Positions 1 to 9,827 are shown, numbered from the stretch's first letter. The stretch is 64,000 nucleotides of DNA from Sphingomonas japonica (GCF_006346325.1 NZ_VDYR01000001.1:1302001-1366000), one strand, 5' to 3'. Made by a program: numbers and translations. Notes: generated from the sequence alone by a model not told the origin.

Positions 1-606
1 CAGGGCGAAGCCGAGACGCTCGCGGAAACTTCGAACGCGCTGCTGCTGACCTATGGTTTTGCGCTGGTCATCGTCTTTCTCGTGCTGGTGGCACAGTTCG
101 AAAGCCTTACCAGCGCCTTGGTGATCTTGCTGACCGTGCCCTTCGCGCTCGCCGCGGCGGTGTTGGCCCTGTTCCTGTCTGGGACTTCGCTCAACATCTA
201 TTCGCAGATCGGGCTGGTAATGCTGATCGGGTTGATGGCGAAGAACGGCATTTTGATCGTCGAGTTCGCCGACCAGTTGCGGCTCGAGGGCAAGTCGGTG
301 CGCGAGGCAGCCGAGGAAGCCGCCACGCTTCGCCTGCGACCGATCATGATGACGCTGATCTCCACCGTCATCGGCGCGGTGCCGCTTATAATTGCTACCG
401 GCGCAGGGGCAGAAGCGCGAACCTCGATCGGCTGGGTAATCTTCGGCGGCCTTGGGCTGGCCGGCGTGTTCACCCTCTTCCTGACTCCCGTGCTGTATGT
501 CGTGATCGCGGGTTGGGGCAAGCCGCGCAAAGCCGACCTGACCCGCCTCAATCGCGAGCTCGACGAAGCCGCCGATGGCGATCCGACACCTGCGACCGCT
601 ACCTGA
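1..606 (+). CDS. RND (HAE1) efflux permease, C-terminal part
   Basis: This is the 3' end of an inner-membrane proton/drug antiporter; the reading frame is open from base 1, so the N-terminal part lies outside the window. The visible 201 residues contain the last transmembrane bundle of an AcrB/MexB-type permease. The segment GLMAKNGILIVEF carries the conserved Lys of the proton relay, and LRLRPIMMT is the usual loop before the final helices. The TGA stop overlaps the ATG of the next gene (TGATG), so the pump and its outer-membrane factor are one operon. The hydrophilic tail after VVIAGWGK is short. Family assignment is firm; the substrate cannot be read from this part. Confidence 0.93.
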   Translation, partial: QGEAETLAETSNALLLTYGFALVIVFLVLVAQFESLTSALVILLTVPFALAAAVLALFLSGTSLNIYSQIGLVMLIGLMAKNGILIVEFADQLRLEGKSVREAAEEAATLRLRPIMMTLISTVIGAVPLIIATGAGAEARTSIGWVIFGGLGLAGVFTLFLTPVLYVVIAGWGKPRKADLTRLNRELDEAADGDPTPATAT

Positions 607-1970
607 TGCGCGCAGCTATCGCTATCGCGGCATCCGCCCTGCTCGCCGCCTGCGCCGCGCCGCGCGACCGCACGCCGGTAGTTGATCGCGCGGCACTGCC
701 GCCAGCGTACCTTACAGACAATCGGCTCCCCGCCGACGCCCAAGCCGACGCGCTTTGGTGGAAGGGGTTCGGCGATCCGCGCCTGGACGCGATCGTCGAG
801 CGCGCGCTGAGTGGCAATCTGACGATCGCGGCGGCGCGTGACCGGTTGCGCGGCGCGCGCGCGGCGGTGCTGGCCGAGCGATCGGATCGGCTGCCGTCAA
901 TCGACGGCGATGTCGGGGTCGATGGCATTGGCGGCATTACGGATCGACTATCGGTTCGTCCGGCAGGCGGGACAGGGGTGTTGTTCAATCCCGATCTGAA
1001 CGGTCGCCTGTCGCGCGAGATCGAAGCTGCCGCCGCGCGCGCGAAAGCTTCGGCCTATCTTCTCGTAGATGCGCGGCGGCTGGTGGCCGCAGCGACGGTG
1101 CAGCAATATGTCGATCTGCGCCGATCCGAAGCGCAGCTGACACTGCTTGAGGAATCGACCGACCTGCAGCAGCAGACGCTGCGCATCGTCGAACTCCGCT
1201 TCGGCGCGGGCCTGTCGGCCAATCTTGATGTCCGCCGCGCCGCCGCCGATCTGGCGCAGACCGAGGCGCAGCGTGGCATCCTGCTGCTCCAGCGTTCGCA
1301 GGCCGCACGCGCCTTGTCGGTGCTGTCGGGTGAAGTGCCTCAACCGCTCCCACCCGCCGCTGCCGAACCGTCGATCCCAACCTTCGCCGGTGGGCCACCC
1401 GCCGGCGTGCCCGCCGATCTGCTGCGCCGGCGGCCCGATCTGCTGGTTGCTGAGGCCAATCTTGCCGAGGCCGCTGCCAATGTCGGGGTCGAGCAGGCAG
1501 ACCTGCTCCCTGCGCTTGCGCTGTCGGGGCGGCTGTCGATTGGCGATACGTTCGGGTTGGGTTTGATCGATCGCGTGCTGGGCACCGTCGGCGCGATCCT
1601 CGACGTGCCGCTATTCGATGGCGGCCGCCGCCGTGCCGAGATCGCTGTAGCGCGTGCCGAAGCCGATGCGCGATTCGCCGATTATCGCCAGACGCTGCTA
1701 GATGCGCTGCGCGAAGTCGAAAACGCGCTGGTGGGGATCGACAGTTTCTCGGGCCGCTCGGCCAGTCTGCGTGATGCGATCGAGCAGAGCGAATCGGCCT
1801 TCAACCAGTCCAACGCGCTCTATCGCGAAGGCCTGACATCGCTGTTCGACGTTCTCGACGCCCAACGCCAGCTTATCGGCAGCCGCCAGTCGTTGATCGA
1901 CAGCGACGCGCAGATCGCCTTCGCCATTATCGACCTTTACGCGGCGGTGGGCGCAACCACCGAAAGCTGA
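606..1970 (+). CDS. Outer-membrane efflux lipoprotein, NodT/OprM family
   Basis: This 454-residue protein is the outer-membrane channel for the RND pump encoded just upstream. The start at 606 is chosen because it overlaps the permease stop (TGATG) and directly precedes a lipoprotein signal peptide: MRAAIAIAASALLAAC, with LAAC as lipobox and the lipidated Cys at residue 16. The body shows two outer-membrane efflux repeats: an early WWKGFGDPRLDAIVERAL and a long alanine-rich helical hairpin in each half. The motif PADLLRRRPDLLVAEANLA is the typical mid-protein element. The length is normal for the family. No own promoter is needed because of the overlap. Confidence 0.93.
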   Translation: MRAAIAIAASALLAACAAPRDRTPVVDRAALPPAYLTDNRLPADAQADALWWKGFGDPRLDAIVERALSGNLTIAAARDRLRGARAAVLAERSDRLPSIDGDVGVDGIGGITDRLSVRPAGGTGVLFNPDLNGRLSREIEAAAARAKASAYLLVDARRLVAAATVQQYVDLRRSEAQLTLLEESTDLQQQTLRIVELRFGAGLSANLDVRRAAADLAQTEAQRGILLLQRSQAARALSVLSGEVPQPLPPAAAEPSIPTFAGGPPAGVPADLLRRRPDLLVAEANLAEAAANVGVEQADLLPALALSGRLSIGDTFGLGLIDRVLGTVGAILDVPLFDGGRRRAEIAVARAEADARFADYRQTLLDALREVENALVGIDSFSGRSASLRDAIEQSESAFNQSNALYREGLTSLFDVLDAQRQLIGSRQSLIDSDAQIAFAIIDLYAAVGATTES

Positions 1971-2145
1971 CATCGACGATCAGAGGGCAAAGGCCACACG
2001 GTTAATCTGGCCGCGCCATCGCCGCCGCCACGCCCTGCGAACGTTGGACAGAGACCTGCGGGGTCGGTGCGGTTGACAGCCGCACGACCAATGACGGATG
2101 TTTGGGCTGCGGGGAACGGCACCGCAGTCCAACCCCTGGAGTGCA

Positions 2146-2295
2146 ATGAATCACCTCGCCATCGTCATCGCGCTGGTGGGCGTGATCGGTATCGGCGCGC
2201 AATGGATCGCCTGGCGCTCAGGGCTACCCGCAATCGCGTTGATGCTGGTCGCCGGGATCATCGCGGCTTGGTCTTCGCAAGCAAGCTGCCCGTAA
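2146..2295 (+). pseudogene. Truncated N-terminus of a cation/proton antiporter
   Basis: A ribosome-binding site (GGAG, five bases before the ATG at 2146) starts a frame whose first ~39 residues look like the first helix of a CPA-type sodium/proton antiporter (MNHLAIVIALVGVIGIGAQW, then ALMLVAGIIA). At about 2262-2264 the similarity stops, the frame runs into unrelated sequence and ends at 2295. The downstream DNA is a different gene remnant in another frame. This is therefore a deletion or recombination scar, not a small gene. Which antiporter subfamily it came from cannot be told from so short a piece. Confidence 0.6.
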
Positions 2296-2825
2296 CGGCG
2301 GCGCATACCGAGAACGTGACGGACTTGGATACACCAACCGTCTATGCCCGGATGACCACGCGCGACGGGCAGGCCTTCGACTATGTCGGCCTGCATCCGC
2401 GGCCGCCGGTGCCCGGGCAGGATACCGATCTACGCGACCGCAAGATCGAGCGAGCAGCGCTTCGGATCGCGGACGACACCGTTCCGGCGATGGCGATAGG
2501 CGATAGGCGATTTCAACGACGTTGCCTGGTCGCGCACCACCCGATTGTTCAAGCAGGTCGGTGGCTTCCTGGATCCCCGCACCGGCCGGGGCGCCTATCC
2601 GAGCTTTCCAGCCGATTTCGGCGTGGTCGGCTGGCCGCTCGATCAGATGTTCGTTTCGCCCGGCTTCACGTTTCGCTCTCTGCGCATACCGGAAGACGCC
2701 GGCTCCGACCATCGCCCGCTGGCTGCCGAACTCTGTCTTACGCCCGGGGCGCGGCGCTCGAGAATGCCGACCCCGACAAGCTCACCCCGGCAGCCCGCCA
2801 CGCCGCGCGCGCCATGACCCGTTAG
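2265..2825 (+). pseudogene. Frameshifted endonuclease/exonuclease/phosphatase-family remnant
   Basis: Two frames together read as the C-terminal half of a YafD-like EEP-fold protein. The first frame gives GLVFASKLPV and then VGLHPRPPVPGQDTDLRDRK. After a shift the next frame gives GDFNDVAWS, the catalytic GDFN motif of the fold, and finally SDHRPLAAEL, the SDH motif. The shift coincides with an exact 7-bp tandem duplication (GCGATAG twice, 2493-2506). Deleting one copy would restore the reading frame across GDFND. A second shift near 2745 is likely, because the first frame again reads sensibly (ALENADPDKLTPAARHAA) to a stop at 2825. The 5' half is missing, replaced by the antiporter fragment. 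Confidence 0.7.
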
Positions 2826-3036
2826 AAGGAAACCGGAGCTCCCTAACGCAACCGTCACTCAAGTCGAAGATGGGCATTTTAGATAGCGTCCGCGCGCTAA
2901 TCTTCATAACACTGAGACCAGCGCCGCATCGACGCACAGCCCCACGACGCCGGTGCGCCACATATCGTCAAGGACGAAGTAGAACATCGCAACTCCTTTG
3001 ATGGCGCGAGGGACCGGTTGGGCCTAAGTTACCGAG

Positions 3037-4311
3037 ATGATCAGCCCTTCACTAAGCGCGTTCGATGCCGCCGCCATTCTTATCGCGCTCGCGGCCGTGC
3101 TTGGCTACCTAAACCATCGTTTTCTTCGCCTGCCCTCGTCGGTCGGGTTGACCGTCATGGGCGCGGTCGCGTCGCTCGCTGTCGTCGGCCTCGATCGGCT
3201 GCTGCCCGCCAGCACGCTCGCCGAACAGGTGTCGGCGTTCGTCTCCGACATCGATTTTCACACGACGCTCATGGACGGCATGCTGTCGTTCTTGCTGTTC
3301 GCAGGCGCGCTCCATGTCGACTGGACGGAGATGCGACGCGGACGCCTGGCGATCATGGTGCTGAGCACGGTCGGCGTGATCCTGTCGACGCTGATCATCG
3401 GTGGCGGCTTCCTCCTGCTGTCGTCGGCGCTTGGGCTTGGCGTACCGCCGCTCTGGTGCTTCGTGTTCGGCGCGCTGATCAGCCCGACCGACCCCGTCGC
3501 CGTCATGGGTGTGCTGAAGCGGGCCGCGGTGCCGCCCACGCTCCAGGCGACGGTGGCGGGCGAGAGTCTGTTCAACGACGGAGTCGGCGTGGTCGTCTTC
3601 TCGATCCTTCTGGCCGCGGCGCTCGGCACCGAGCCGTTCACGATCGGACACGCCGCGAAGGCGTTCTTCGTGGAGGCGGGCGGTGGGGCGCTACTCGGGC
3701 TCGCGGTCGGCTGGCTCGGGTTCAAGGCGATGAAGTCGATTGACGAATATACGGTGGAGCTCATGATCAGCCTTGCCGTTGTCATGGGCGGTTACAGTCT
3801 GGCGCAATTCCTTCACGTCAGCGGCCCCGTCGCCATGGCGGTCGCGGGCCTGCTGATCGGCAATGCCGGCGTGCAGCTCGCCATGAGCGACATGACCCGC
3901 GATTACATGCTCAAGTTCTGGGAATTGATCGACGAACTGCTTAACGCGGTGCTGTTCCTGCTGATCGGGCTGGAAGTGATCGCGATCGTTCCCGACCCAC
4001 GCATCCTCCTGACCGGTGCGCTTGCGGTCCCGCTGGTGCTGATCGCCCGGGCGCTTGCGGTCGGCACGCCGCTCGCGGTGCTTCGATCGCGGCTGAACAT
4101 GGGTCGCCTCGCGCTGCCGACCCTGATCTGGGGCGGGCTGAGGGGCGGGATATCGGTCGCCCTGGCCCTCTCGTTGCCCGATGGACCGGCCCGAAACGTC
4201 ATCCTGGCCGTCACCTACGTAGTGGTGCTGTTCTCGGTAGTCATACAGGGCGGCAGCGTCGGGCAACTCATCGCCCGCCTCTCCAAGGATCGTGAGCCGA
4301 ACGGGCAATAG
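3037..4311 (+). CDS. CPA1-family Na+/H+ antiporter (NhaP-like)
   Basis: This 424-residue inner-membrane protein is predicted to exchange sodium or potassium for protons and so to serve pH and salt homeostasis. It has about 12 hydrophobic segments. The family motifs are present: ISPTDPVAVMGVLK in the middle of the protein, and GESLFNDGVGVVVF, which carries the Asn-Asp ion-binding pair. A later GGLRGGISVALALSLP segment matches the conserved Arg-containing helix of the CPA1 group. No long C-terminal regulatory domain follows, unlike many NhaP2 proteins. No strong ribosome-binding site precedes 3037, so the exact start is moderately certain. It stands alone, beside remnants of another antiporter. 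Confidence 0.9.
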   Translation: MISPSLSAFDAAAILIALAAVLGYLNHRFLRLPSSVGLTVMGAVASLAVVGLDRLLPASTLAEQVSAFVSDIDFHTTLMDGMLSFLLFAGALHVDWTEMRRGRLAIMVLSTVGVILSTLIIGGGFLLLSSALGLGVPPLWCFVFGALISPTDPVAVMGVLKRAAVPPTLQATVAGESLFNDGVGVVVFSILLAAALGTEPFTIGHAAKAFFVEAGGGALLGLAVGWLGFKAMKSIDEYTVELMISLAVVMGGYSLAQFLHVSGPVAMAVAGLLIGNAGVQLAMSDMTRDYMLKFWELIDELLNAVLFLLIGLEVIAIVPDPRILLTGALAVPLVLIARALAVGTPLAVLRSRLNMGRLALPTLIWGGLRGGISVALALSLPDGPARNVILAVTYVVVLFSVVIQGGSVGQLIARLSKDREPNGQ

Positions 4312-4563
4312 GCCAAGCTTTGTGGGCATCCGGTATCGGTTAATGCCAGCCAGTCGTTTGGGCGTTGACTGCGACGTCACTGGCACGCCACCTTCCGAGG
4401 CGAACAGGTCATCGATTGACCCGGCTTAATCGCGGTCGCCGATCGACCATGCGTCGCGACACAAATGCGCGCGATTTTGCGACCGCTTTTGGGGGCATTT
4501 TCTAGAAGCTCGAACGTCTGATTGTAGGGCGCTTAGCTGCCGTTGCTAGCTTCATGAATAAAC

Positions 4564-4605
4564 GTCCGCTTACGCCATCTGGCTGCCCAAAAGCGGACAG
4601 GCAGC
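4564..4605. repeat. REP-like inverted repeat with AAAGCGGAC core
   Basis: GTCCGCTT (4564-4571) is repeated inverted as AAGCGGAC (4591-4598) with a 19-base spacer, followed by AGGCAGC. The string AAAGCGGACAGGCAGC here closely matches AAAGCGGACCGGCCGC at about 13869. It lies in the gene-free stretch 4312-4785, in which I see nothing else that can be assigned. Confidence 0.5.
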
Positions 4606-4785
4606 TCTCTACCCGTCCTTTCGATTTCTGATGAGTGAACGAACGCCGGCTTTCAGGATCAGAGGGCAAATCCGCGAACGACCGGGATTACGGCGCGAAC
4701 TGCCCGACCGCTCTGCAGCCGCAAGAGACCCGAAATCGGTTGGCGGTTCATTGCCGCGTCATCGTCGATGCAGCAGTGGGTCTAG

Positions 4786-5166
4786 ATGAAATCGACCGTT
4801 GCCCTGCTCGCCGCTACTCTGCTCAGCGGCTGCGTCACGACGCAGGAGCGACCCGCGGTCGAAGGTCCGGTAGGAATCGGCCAGACCGCCTATGTTGACG
4901 GCCCACGCGTCCACCCCTTGCGGGTAGTCGAAGACAGCCGCTGTCCGATGAACGCGCGCTGCGTCTGGGCCGGACGGGTCGTCGTGCGAGCGGCGGTGGT
5001 CACGGGACTTAAAACGCGAACGATGGACCTGATGCTTGGCGAGCCGATGCGGGTGGCCGACGGTATGCTGACGTTGGTCTCGGTCACGCCAGATCGCATG
5101 GCAGGCACGCAGCCAACGAAGCGCGAGGATTATCACTTCGTGTTCGAATTTTCCGGCGGGCTGTAG
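4786..5166 (+). CDS. Small putative lipoprotein, unknown function
   Basis: This 126-residue protein starts with a clear lipoprotein signal, MKSTVALLAATLLSGC, with LSGC as lipobox and Cys16 as the lipidation site. The mature part has a conserved-looking motif around SRCPMNARCVWAG, with two Cys that may form a disulfide in the periplasm, and ends in a beta-rich YHFVFEFSGG. I recognise it only as a type of small hypothetical lipoprotein common in sphingomonads, not as a named family. It stands alone with no operon partner, so context gives no function. Confidence 0.75.
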   Translation: MKSTVALLAATLLSGCVTTQERPAVEGPVGIGQTAYVDGPRVHPLRVVEDSRCPMNARCVWAGRVVVRAAVVTGLKTRTMDLMLGEPMRVADGMLTLVSVTPDRMAGTQPTKREDYHFVFEFSGGL

Positions 5167-6207
5167 CCGCGAGCGCCCGCCACTAGGCGATTTATTTCTT
5201 GTTTTGGAGCTACGCGTCAGTTTGCCGAGCCTCGCCAGCGCTTCGCCGCGCTCGCGGTGAAAGGTGTGGCGGCCGATGATCGCCTTGCCGAAGCCCTCGC
5301 CGTGCTGAAGCTCCACGGGGAGCGTGCTCAAGTCAACGTCGCGGCGCGGATCGTCGTGCGTCGCGAGTAAGACAACGATCTGAGAGTGCCCCGGCCCAGA
5401 GTATACCGCTAGCAACGCTGGCCCTGGAGCGGAGGCAGTCCTGAGTGTCACGTTGCCACCGCGGTGAACTAATCGTGCGCGCACCGACGTGTAATGGAGC
5501 GGCCCGACGGGGTCGCACGGTGATCGAACGCGGATTGCCGATTTCCGCTAAGACCCACATCGGCCGCGTCGACCACGTTGATGAATCTCTTGAGTATGAC
5601 GAGATCGGTCAGCAGGTCCGGCTCCTGGCCGGAGATCACGGCGGGCGCGAGGATGAAGCAGCGGCCGCGCGTCCTTAAACCATCCCGCTCATTTTTCGGC
5701 CGCCCTTCCCTCTGCACCCAGCGATCGTCACCGACAGTCCGTGATGCCGCAGGCGGCTCGGTGGAGCGAGGCCACGCAGTGGGTTGCGGAATAGAGCGTG
5801 GTGCGGGCTCGCCCGCAGGGGCACCAATTATCGGTCTCACGCAGCTACTGGCGCATAAATATCAGTGCAAATCGTTGGGGCGAAAGCGCGTTCGCCCGCG
5901 AAATTCGGACGGCATTGCGCCCCAATGTCAGCCGTTCGATCCATCGACAGGAGACCCTGAAAGCTGCCGTGGGGCGACACCGCTCGAATGAGAAGCGAGC
6001 GCGACCGACATGTCGTACCGTGCGGCGAGATAGCTACCAGAAGTCCGTCGTGGACATGTTTGTGATGCGCCCGCTTCGTTGATCGATGCGCTTGGCCAGC
6101 CAGCTCCAAGGCGCAAGACTGCCGACTTGAAATAATAACAATTGATCAAGCCGCGCCAGCTTAACCATTGGCCTGTCGGCTTGATCGCCGCGACGAGCCG
6201 AGGATGG
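5167..6207. other. About 1 kb with no convincing gene
   Basis: Short open frames exist on both strands, but none has a good start, a ribosome-binding site and a recognisable product together. A reverse-strand stretch around 5230-5450 and another around 5530-5690 have protein-like composition. They may be fragments of decayed genes, but I could not assign them. Together with the pseudogenes at 2146-2825 this suggests that the whole interval 2-6.2 kb has lost genes. Confidence 0.5.
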
Positions 6208-8748
6208 CTACAGGGATGCGATTACGCCGGCCTCGTCGCGATCGGGTCGCAGGATGTGCCGGAACGCGCTTTCCGCCTGTGGCTCGCTGAATAAAAAACC
6301 CTGGAGGTGTGTACAGCCAAGTTCGACAAGCGCCTGCATCTGTTCCGGAGTTTCGACCCCCTCGGCTACCACGCCCATGTTCAGGGTGCGACCTAGCCCG
6401 ACGACTGCTTGGATAATAGCGCGTGCCGCCGGCGACGTCGCTATTTTGGCGACGAATGATTGATCGATCTTGACCTTGTCGAAGGGGAAGCGCTCGAAAT
6501 AGCTGAGCGACGAGAAGCCGACGCCAAAGTCATCGAGGAGGATCTGCACGCCGAGGTTTCGCAGTTCGGTGAGAATGGCAAACGTATGATCGACATTTCG
6601 GATCAGCAGCCCTTCGGTAACTTCGAGTTGGAGGCGTTGAGGCGGAAGTCCAGAAAGGGCCAACGCCGCTTTCACGGTTTTGACTAGCCCGCTGCTTTCG
6701 AACTGTAATGGTGACAGATTGACGGCGACCTTGATGTCAGATGGCCACGCCGCGGCCGCCCGGCATGCTCGCAAAAGCAAGCCAGTGCCGAGCAACCCAA
6801 TCATGCCGCTCTCCTCAGCGATGCCGATGAAGCGAGCCGGACTGATCGGGCCGCGCTGGGGATGCGTCCATCGAGCAAGTGCTTCGAAGCTCGTCACTTG
6901 CCCGGTCACGCTCGAGACGACCGGCTGGTAGGCGACTTCGATCTCTCCTCCTTCGATCGCCTCGCGGAGGTCGCCTTCGAGCATCCGACGCTCGCTCGCC
7001 TCGTCATCGAGTTCGCTGCTGAAGAAGCAAACGCCCCCCCGTCGACTCGCTTTGGCTCGGTACAGCGCGAGATCGGCCGCCTGTCGGAGGGTCTCGACGG
7101 TCTGGCCGTCTCTCGGCGCCACCACCACGCCGATGCTGGCGCCCGCATAGGCGACGAAACGGCCGATGGAGTAGGGCTCGCTGAGCGCTGCGATCACGAG
7201 ATCGGCCAGCGTGGTCGCACGTTCGCAAGCTCCGACGGCGACGATGACAAATTCATCGCCGCCGACCCGGGCAACTATGTCGCGGTCTGATGCAAAGCGT
7301 AGAAGCCGGATTCCCGCCTCAACGAGAAGTCGATCGCCGATGGGATGGCCGAACTGATCGTTCACTGCCTTGAAGCGATCGAGATCAATCGTAAGGACGA
7401 CGAATTCCTCGCCCGATCTCGTCAGCTGGTCCATCCGTTCGACAAGGCTTGCCCGATTAAGTAATCCGGTAAGCGAGTCATGGTGAGCGAGATGAAGGAC
7501 GTGCCGCTCGCTTCGTCGAAGTTCGGTTACATCGTCACTCAGCCCTAGTATATATTTGCGGTCGTCGGGCGCGGTGACGACGATGCGCTTGGTCCGCAGG
7601 GTGATCGCGCATCCGTCTGTGCGGGTGAACTCACTTTCATAAGTTTCCACACCCGTGGACCGTAACACGCTCCTGTCGCGCTCGCGGTATTCCGCGCCTA
7701 CATCGGGGAACAGCTCCTCGTCGGTGCGACCGATCACCGCGGCCTCCGGTAGGCCCACGATCGACTCCCCGGCTTTGTTGAACAGCAGGTACCTGCCGGT
7801 GACGCTGTCCTTGACGAAGAGCATTGCTGGCAGGTGGGCGACAATGGAGTCGAGGAAAAGCCGGGCATTCGCCCGGTCGCTCTCGAGCGCCCTGCGTGCC
7901 GATATGTCGCGCACGATCGCGGCGAAGCCGCCGCCGTCCCGCTCGCCGTCACCATGCCACCGCGCGAGCGACAGCTCGATCGGAAACTCCTCGCCAGTTG
8001 CCCGACGTGCAGAGAGCTCCATCGTCGTGCCGACCAGCGACGTTTCACCTCCCGCTCGCGCCAGCCTTAAGCCGCGATAATGGGTGTTCGTCAGCTGCTC
8101 GGGGAGGATGAGGTCGAGCGTGGAACCCAGTGCCCGAGCAGCGTCGTAGCCGAACATGCGTTCCGACGCAGGATTCCAAAAGGAGATCAGGCCATCCCAT
8201 CCTACGGCTAAGATGGCGTCGGACGTGGCGGCAACAACGCTCGCGGCGATCTCGGATTGAAGCCGAGCCTTGCGACTTTCCATCCGATCGACGGCGAGGT
8301 TCGCCAGGTCCTGCAACGCAAGGCGCTGTTCGGCACGGAGCGGCTCGCGCGCCACGGTGTCAAACACGCATAATGTCCCGAGCCAGTGGCCCGAGGGCAC
8401 GATCAATGGTGCGCCCGCGTAGAACCGGATACCGCCCTCGCGGTTGACTAGCGGACTGCTCGCGAACCGTTGATCAAGCGAAGCGTCCGAAACCTCCAAG
8501 AAGGACGCCGCCGCGACGGCCTGTGAACACAGCGCATGGCTACGAGGTGTTTGCGTCATCGGGATGCCGACGCGCGCCTTGAACCATTGGCGGTCTGCGT
8601 CGACGAGGCTGATCGCGGAGCTTGGCGCCGAGAGGAGAAGTGAAGCAAGACGCGTGATCTCGTCGAAGCTCGCTTCCGCAGGCGTGTCGAGGATCCTGTA
8701 GCTGTCGAGTGCCTGAAGTCGCGCCAGCTCTGCCGATTGCTTTGTCAT
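6208..8748 (-). CDS. GAF-PAS-GGDEF-EAL c-di-GMP turnover protein
   Basis: This 846-residue protein makes and/or degrades cyclic di-GMP. From the N-terminus it has a GAF domain (about residues 1-150), two PAS domains (about 165-290 and 300-420), a GGDEF domain (about 430-590) and a C-terminal EAL domain (about 600-840). The cyclase signature RVGGDEFVIV is intact. The position of the RxxD product-inhibition site has Ser instead of Arg, so feedback inhibition is probably absent. The EAL motifs are all present: FEALARW, NLSPLQF, EVTEG, LDDFGVGFSSL, KIDQSF and AEGVET, so phosphodiesterase activity is expected. No transmembrane helix is seen, so it is probably cytoplasmic. The start MTKQSAELARLQ at 8748 is preferred over a 23-residue longer frame. 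Confidence 0.92.
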   Translation of the reverse strand: MTKQSAELARLQALDSYRILDTPAEASFDEITRLASLLLSAPSSAISLVDADRQWFKARVGIPMTQTPRSHALCSQAVAAASFLEVSDASLDQRFASSPLVNREGGIRFYAGAPLIVPSGHWLGTLCVFDTVAREPLRAEQRLALQDLANLAVDRMESRKARLQSEIAASVVAATSDAILAVGWDGLISFWNPASERMFGYDAARALGSTLDLILPEQLTNTHYRGLRLARAGGETSLVGTTMELSARRATGEEFPIELSLARWHGDGERDGGGFAAIVRDISARRALESDRANARLFLDSIVAHLPAMLFVKDSVTGRYLLFNKAGESIVGLPEAAVIGRTDEELFPDVGAEYRERDRSVLRSTGVETYESEFTRTDGCAITLRTKRIVVTAPDDRKYILGLSDDVTELRRSERHVLHLAHHDSLTGLLNRASLVERMDQLTRSGEEFVVLTIDLDRFKAVNDQFGHPIGDRLLVEAGIRLLRFASDRDIVARVGGDEFVIVAVGACERATTLADLVIAALSEPYSIGRFVAYAGASIGVVVAPRDGQTVETLRQAADLALYRAKASRRGGVCFFSSELDDEASERRMLEGDLREAIEGGEIEVAYQPVVSSVTGQVTSFEALARWTHPQRGPISPARFIGIAEESGMIGLLGTGLLLRACRAAAAWPSDIKVAVNLSPLQFESSGLVKTVKAALALSGLPPQRLQLEVTEGLLIRNVDHTFAILTELRNLGVQILLDDFGVGFSSLSYFERFPFDKVKIDQSFVAKIATSPAARAIIQAVVGLGRTLNMGVVAEGVETPEQMQALVELGCTHLQGFLFSEPQAESAFRHILRPDRDEAGVIASL

Positions 8749-8832
8749 CGTCGACGCCCAATGAAAAGGTGCGTTACGATGCACCGCCAGAGCAGCAGTC
8801 AGTACCAGCGGAATCACTAATTCCTGGTGATT

Positions 8833-8862
8833 ATCATATGTTTAGATTAGTGACCTTTGCAA
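8833..8862 (-). promoter_or_regulatory. Possible sigma-70 promoter for the GGDEF/EAL gene
   Basis: On the minus strand, TTGCAA (8857-8862) is followed after 18 bases by TATGAT (8833-8838), inside an unusually AT-rich stretch about 85 bases upstream of the start at 8748. The match is by eye only, and no transcript evidence is available. Confidence 0.3.
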
Positions 8863-9342
8863 AAGAAAGATCAACATCTGTTATTATTCCAAGTTAATTG
8901 TGTAACAGTCGGGGAGAGGTTGATAACTTCTGATAATAATCGAAGGCGTTCTCAAAAGATTTGATGTGTTCCATTGGGCAGTAGCTTGCAACGGCAGGCC
9001 CAACCCTCGAGCATTACGAATACGGGTCAGGGTTGATCGCCCTCGCGGATCAAATCAACACGCGGTCCGATCGTCCTGTGGCGGGCGGTGGCGGCCGCCA
9101 GCGCCTCGACATCATCGCTGGTGAGATGAACGAAACGTTCAAGCTTTGCGATGAGGCGATTAATTATGCTCAACTATCTCACGCGCACTTAAAAGTGATA
9201 TTGTTCAATGTTATAGTCCAAAGTTGGTTTTGATGATGGCGTACTGGTGTGGATCTACTATCCCAGAGCGATCGTCGGCCATTCGTACAGGCTCCGGCGG
9301 CTGAGAGATGCGACGCGCTCTCGCCTGTCTGTGGAGCGTGCT
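8863..9342. other. AT-rich intergenic region
   Basis: This stretch, especially 8863-8950 and again around 9170-9235, is clearly poorer in G+C than the surrounding coding DNA. A 66-codon frame at 9033-9233 is open but has no ribosome-binding site and no recognisable product. I see no RNA gene or repeat here. Confidence 0.45.
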
Positions 9343-9648
9343 GTGACAAATCAAACCGAACACGACGATGGAGTTGGCCACCCACCAAAACCTGCCCTTA
9401 TACGGGATGCCGACGGGCATGCTGCGATCTTGCTCATCGAAAGCCTGATCCACGGGCTAGTCGCGCGCTCGCTCATCAGCGGCGAAGATGCGGTCGAAAT
9501 CATCGGCACGGCTTCGGAGGTCAACGACGAACTGGCACAGGAAACCGATCTACCGGCAATCACCGCGCAGCAGGCGCATACCCTCCTCAGCGATATTGCG
9601 GCCAGCCTTAGTATCGAGTTGCCAGATCGTGCTGATCGTCCGAGATAA
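9343..9648 (+). CDS. Small conserved-type hypothetical protein
   Basis: This 101-residue soluble protein is read from a GTG at 9343, chosen because GGAG lies seven bases before it; a longer frame from 9247 has no such site. It contains an amphipathic helical core (ILLIESLIHGLVARSLI, then DAVEIIGTASEVNDELA) of the kind seen in many short sphingomonad hypothetical proteins. No enzyme motif, Cys cluster or membrane segment is visible. The neighbours give no functional hint. Confidence 0.6.
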   Translation: MTNQTEHDDGVGHPPKPALIRDADGHAAILLIESLIHGLVARSLISGEDAVEIIGTASEVNDELAQETDLPAITAQQAHTLLSDIAASLSIELPDRADRPR

Positions 9649-9827
9649 GCAGGCGGCCGGTTTTCGAGGAATTGTCGATAACCCTAAACGACAACTTGCG
9701 GGCCCTAGCAGCTTGAGACCCGCGTGAATGACGGTCTGCTTATCGTTCCTAGCATCTAAGGGTTGTCGGTCCACTATCGGCCCAGAACTGGCGGTCACGC
9801 ACATGGCTGATCAGCATGTGAAAATGA

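Noticed and set aside
1978..4671. GATCAGAGGGCAAA occurs at 1978 and again at 4658
   Set aside because: A single 14-base match is expected by chance several times in a window of this size, and the flanks do not match.
9033..9233. A 66-codon frame in the AT-rich spacer
   Set aside because: There is no ribosome-binding site and no recognisable family; it is mentioned only as part of the intergenic region.
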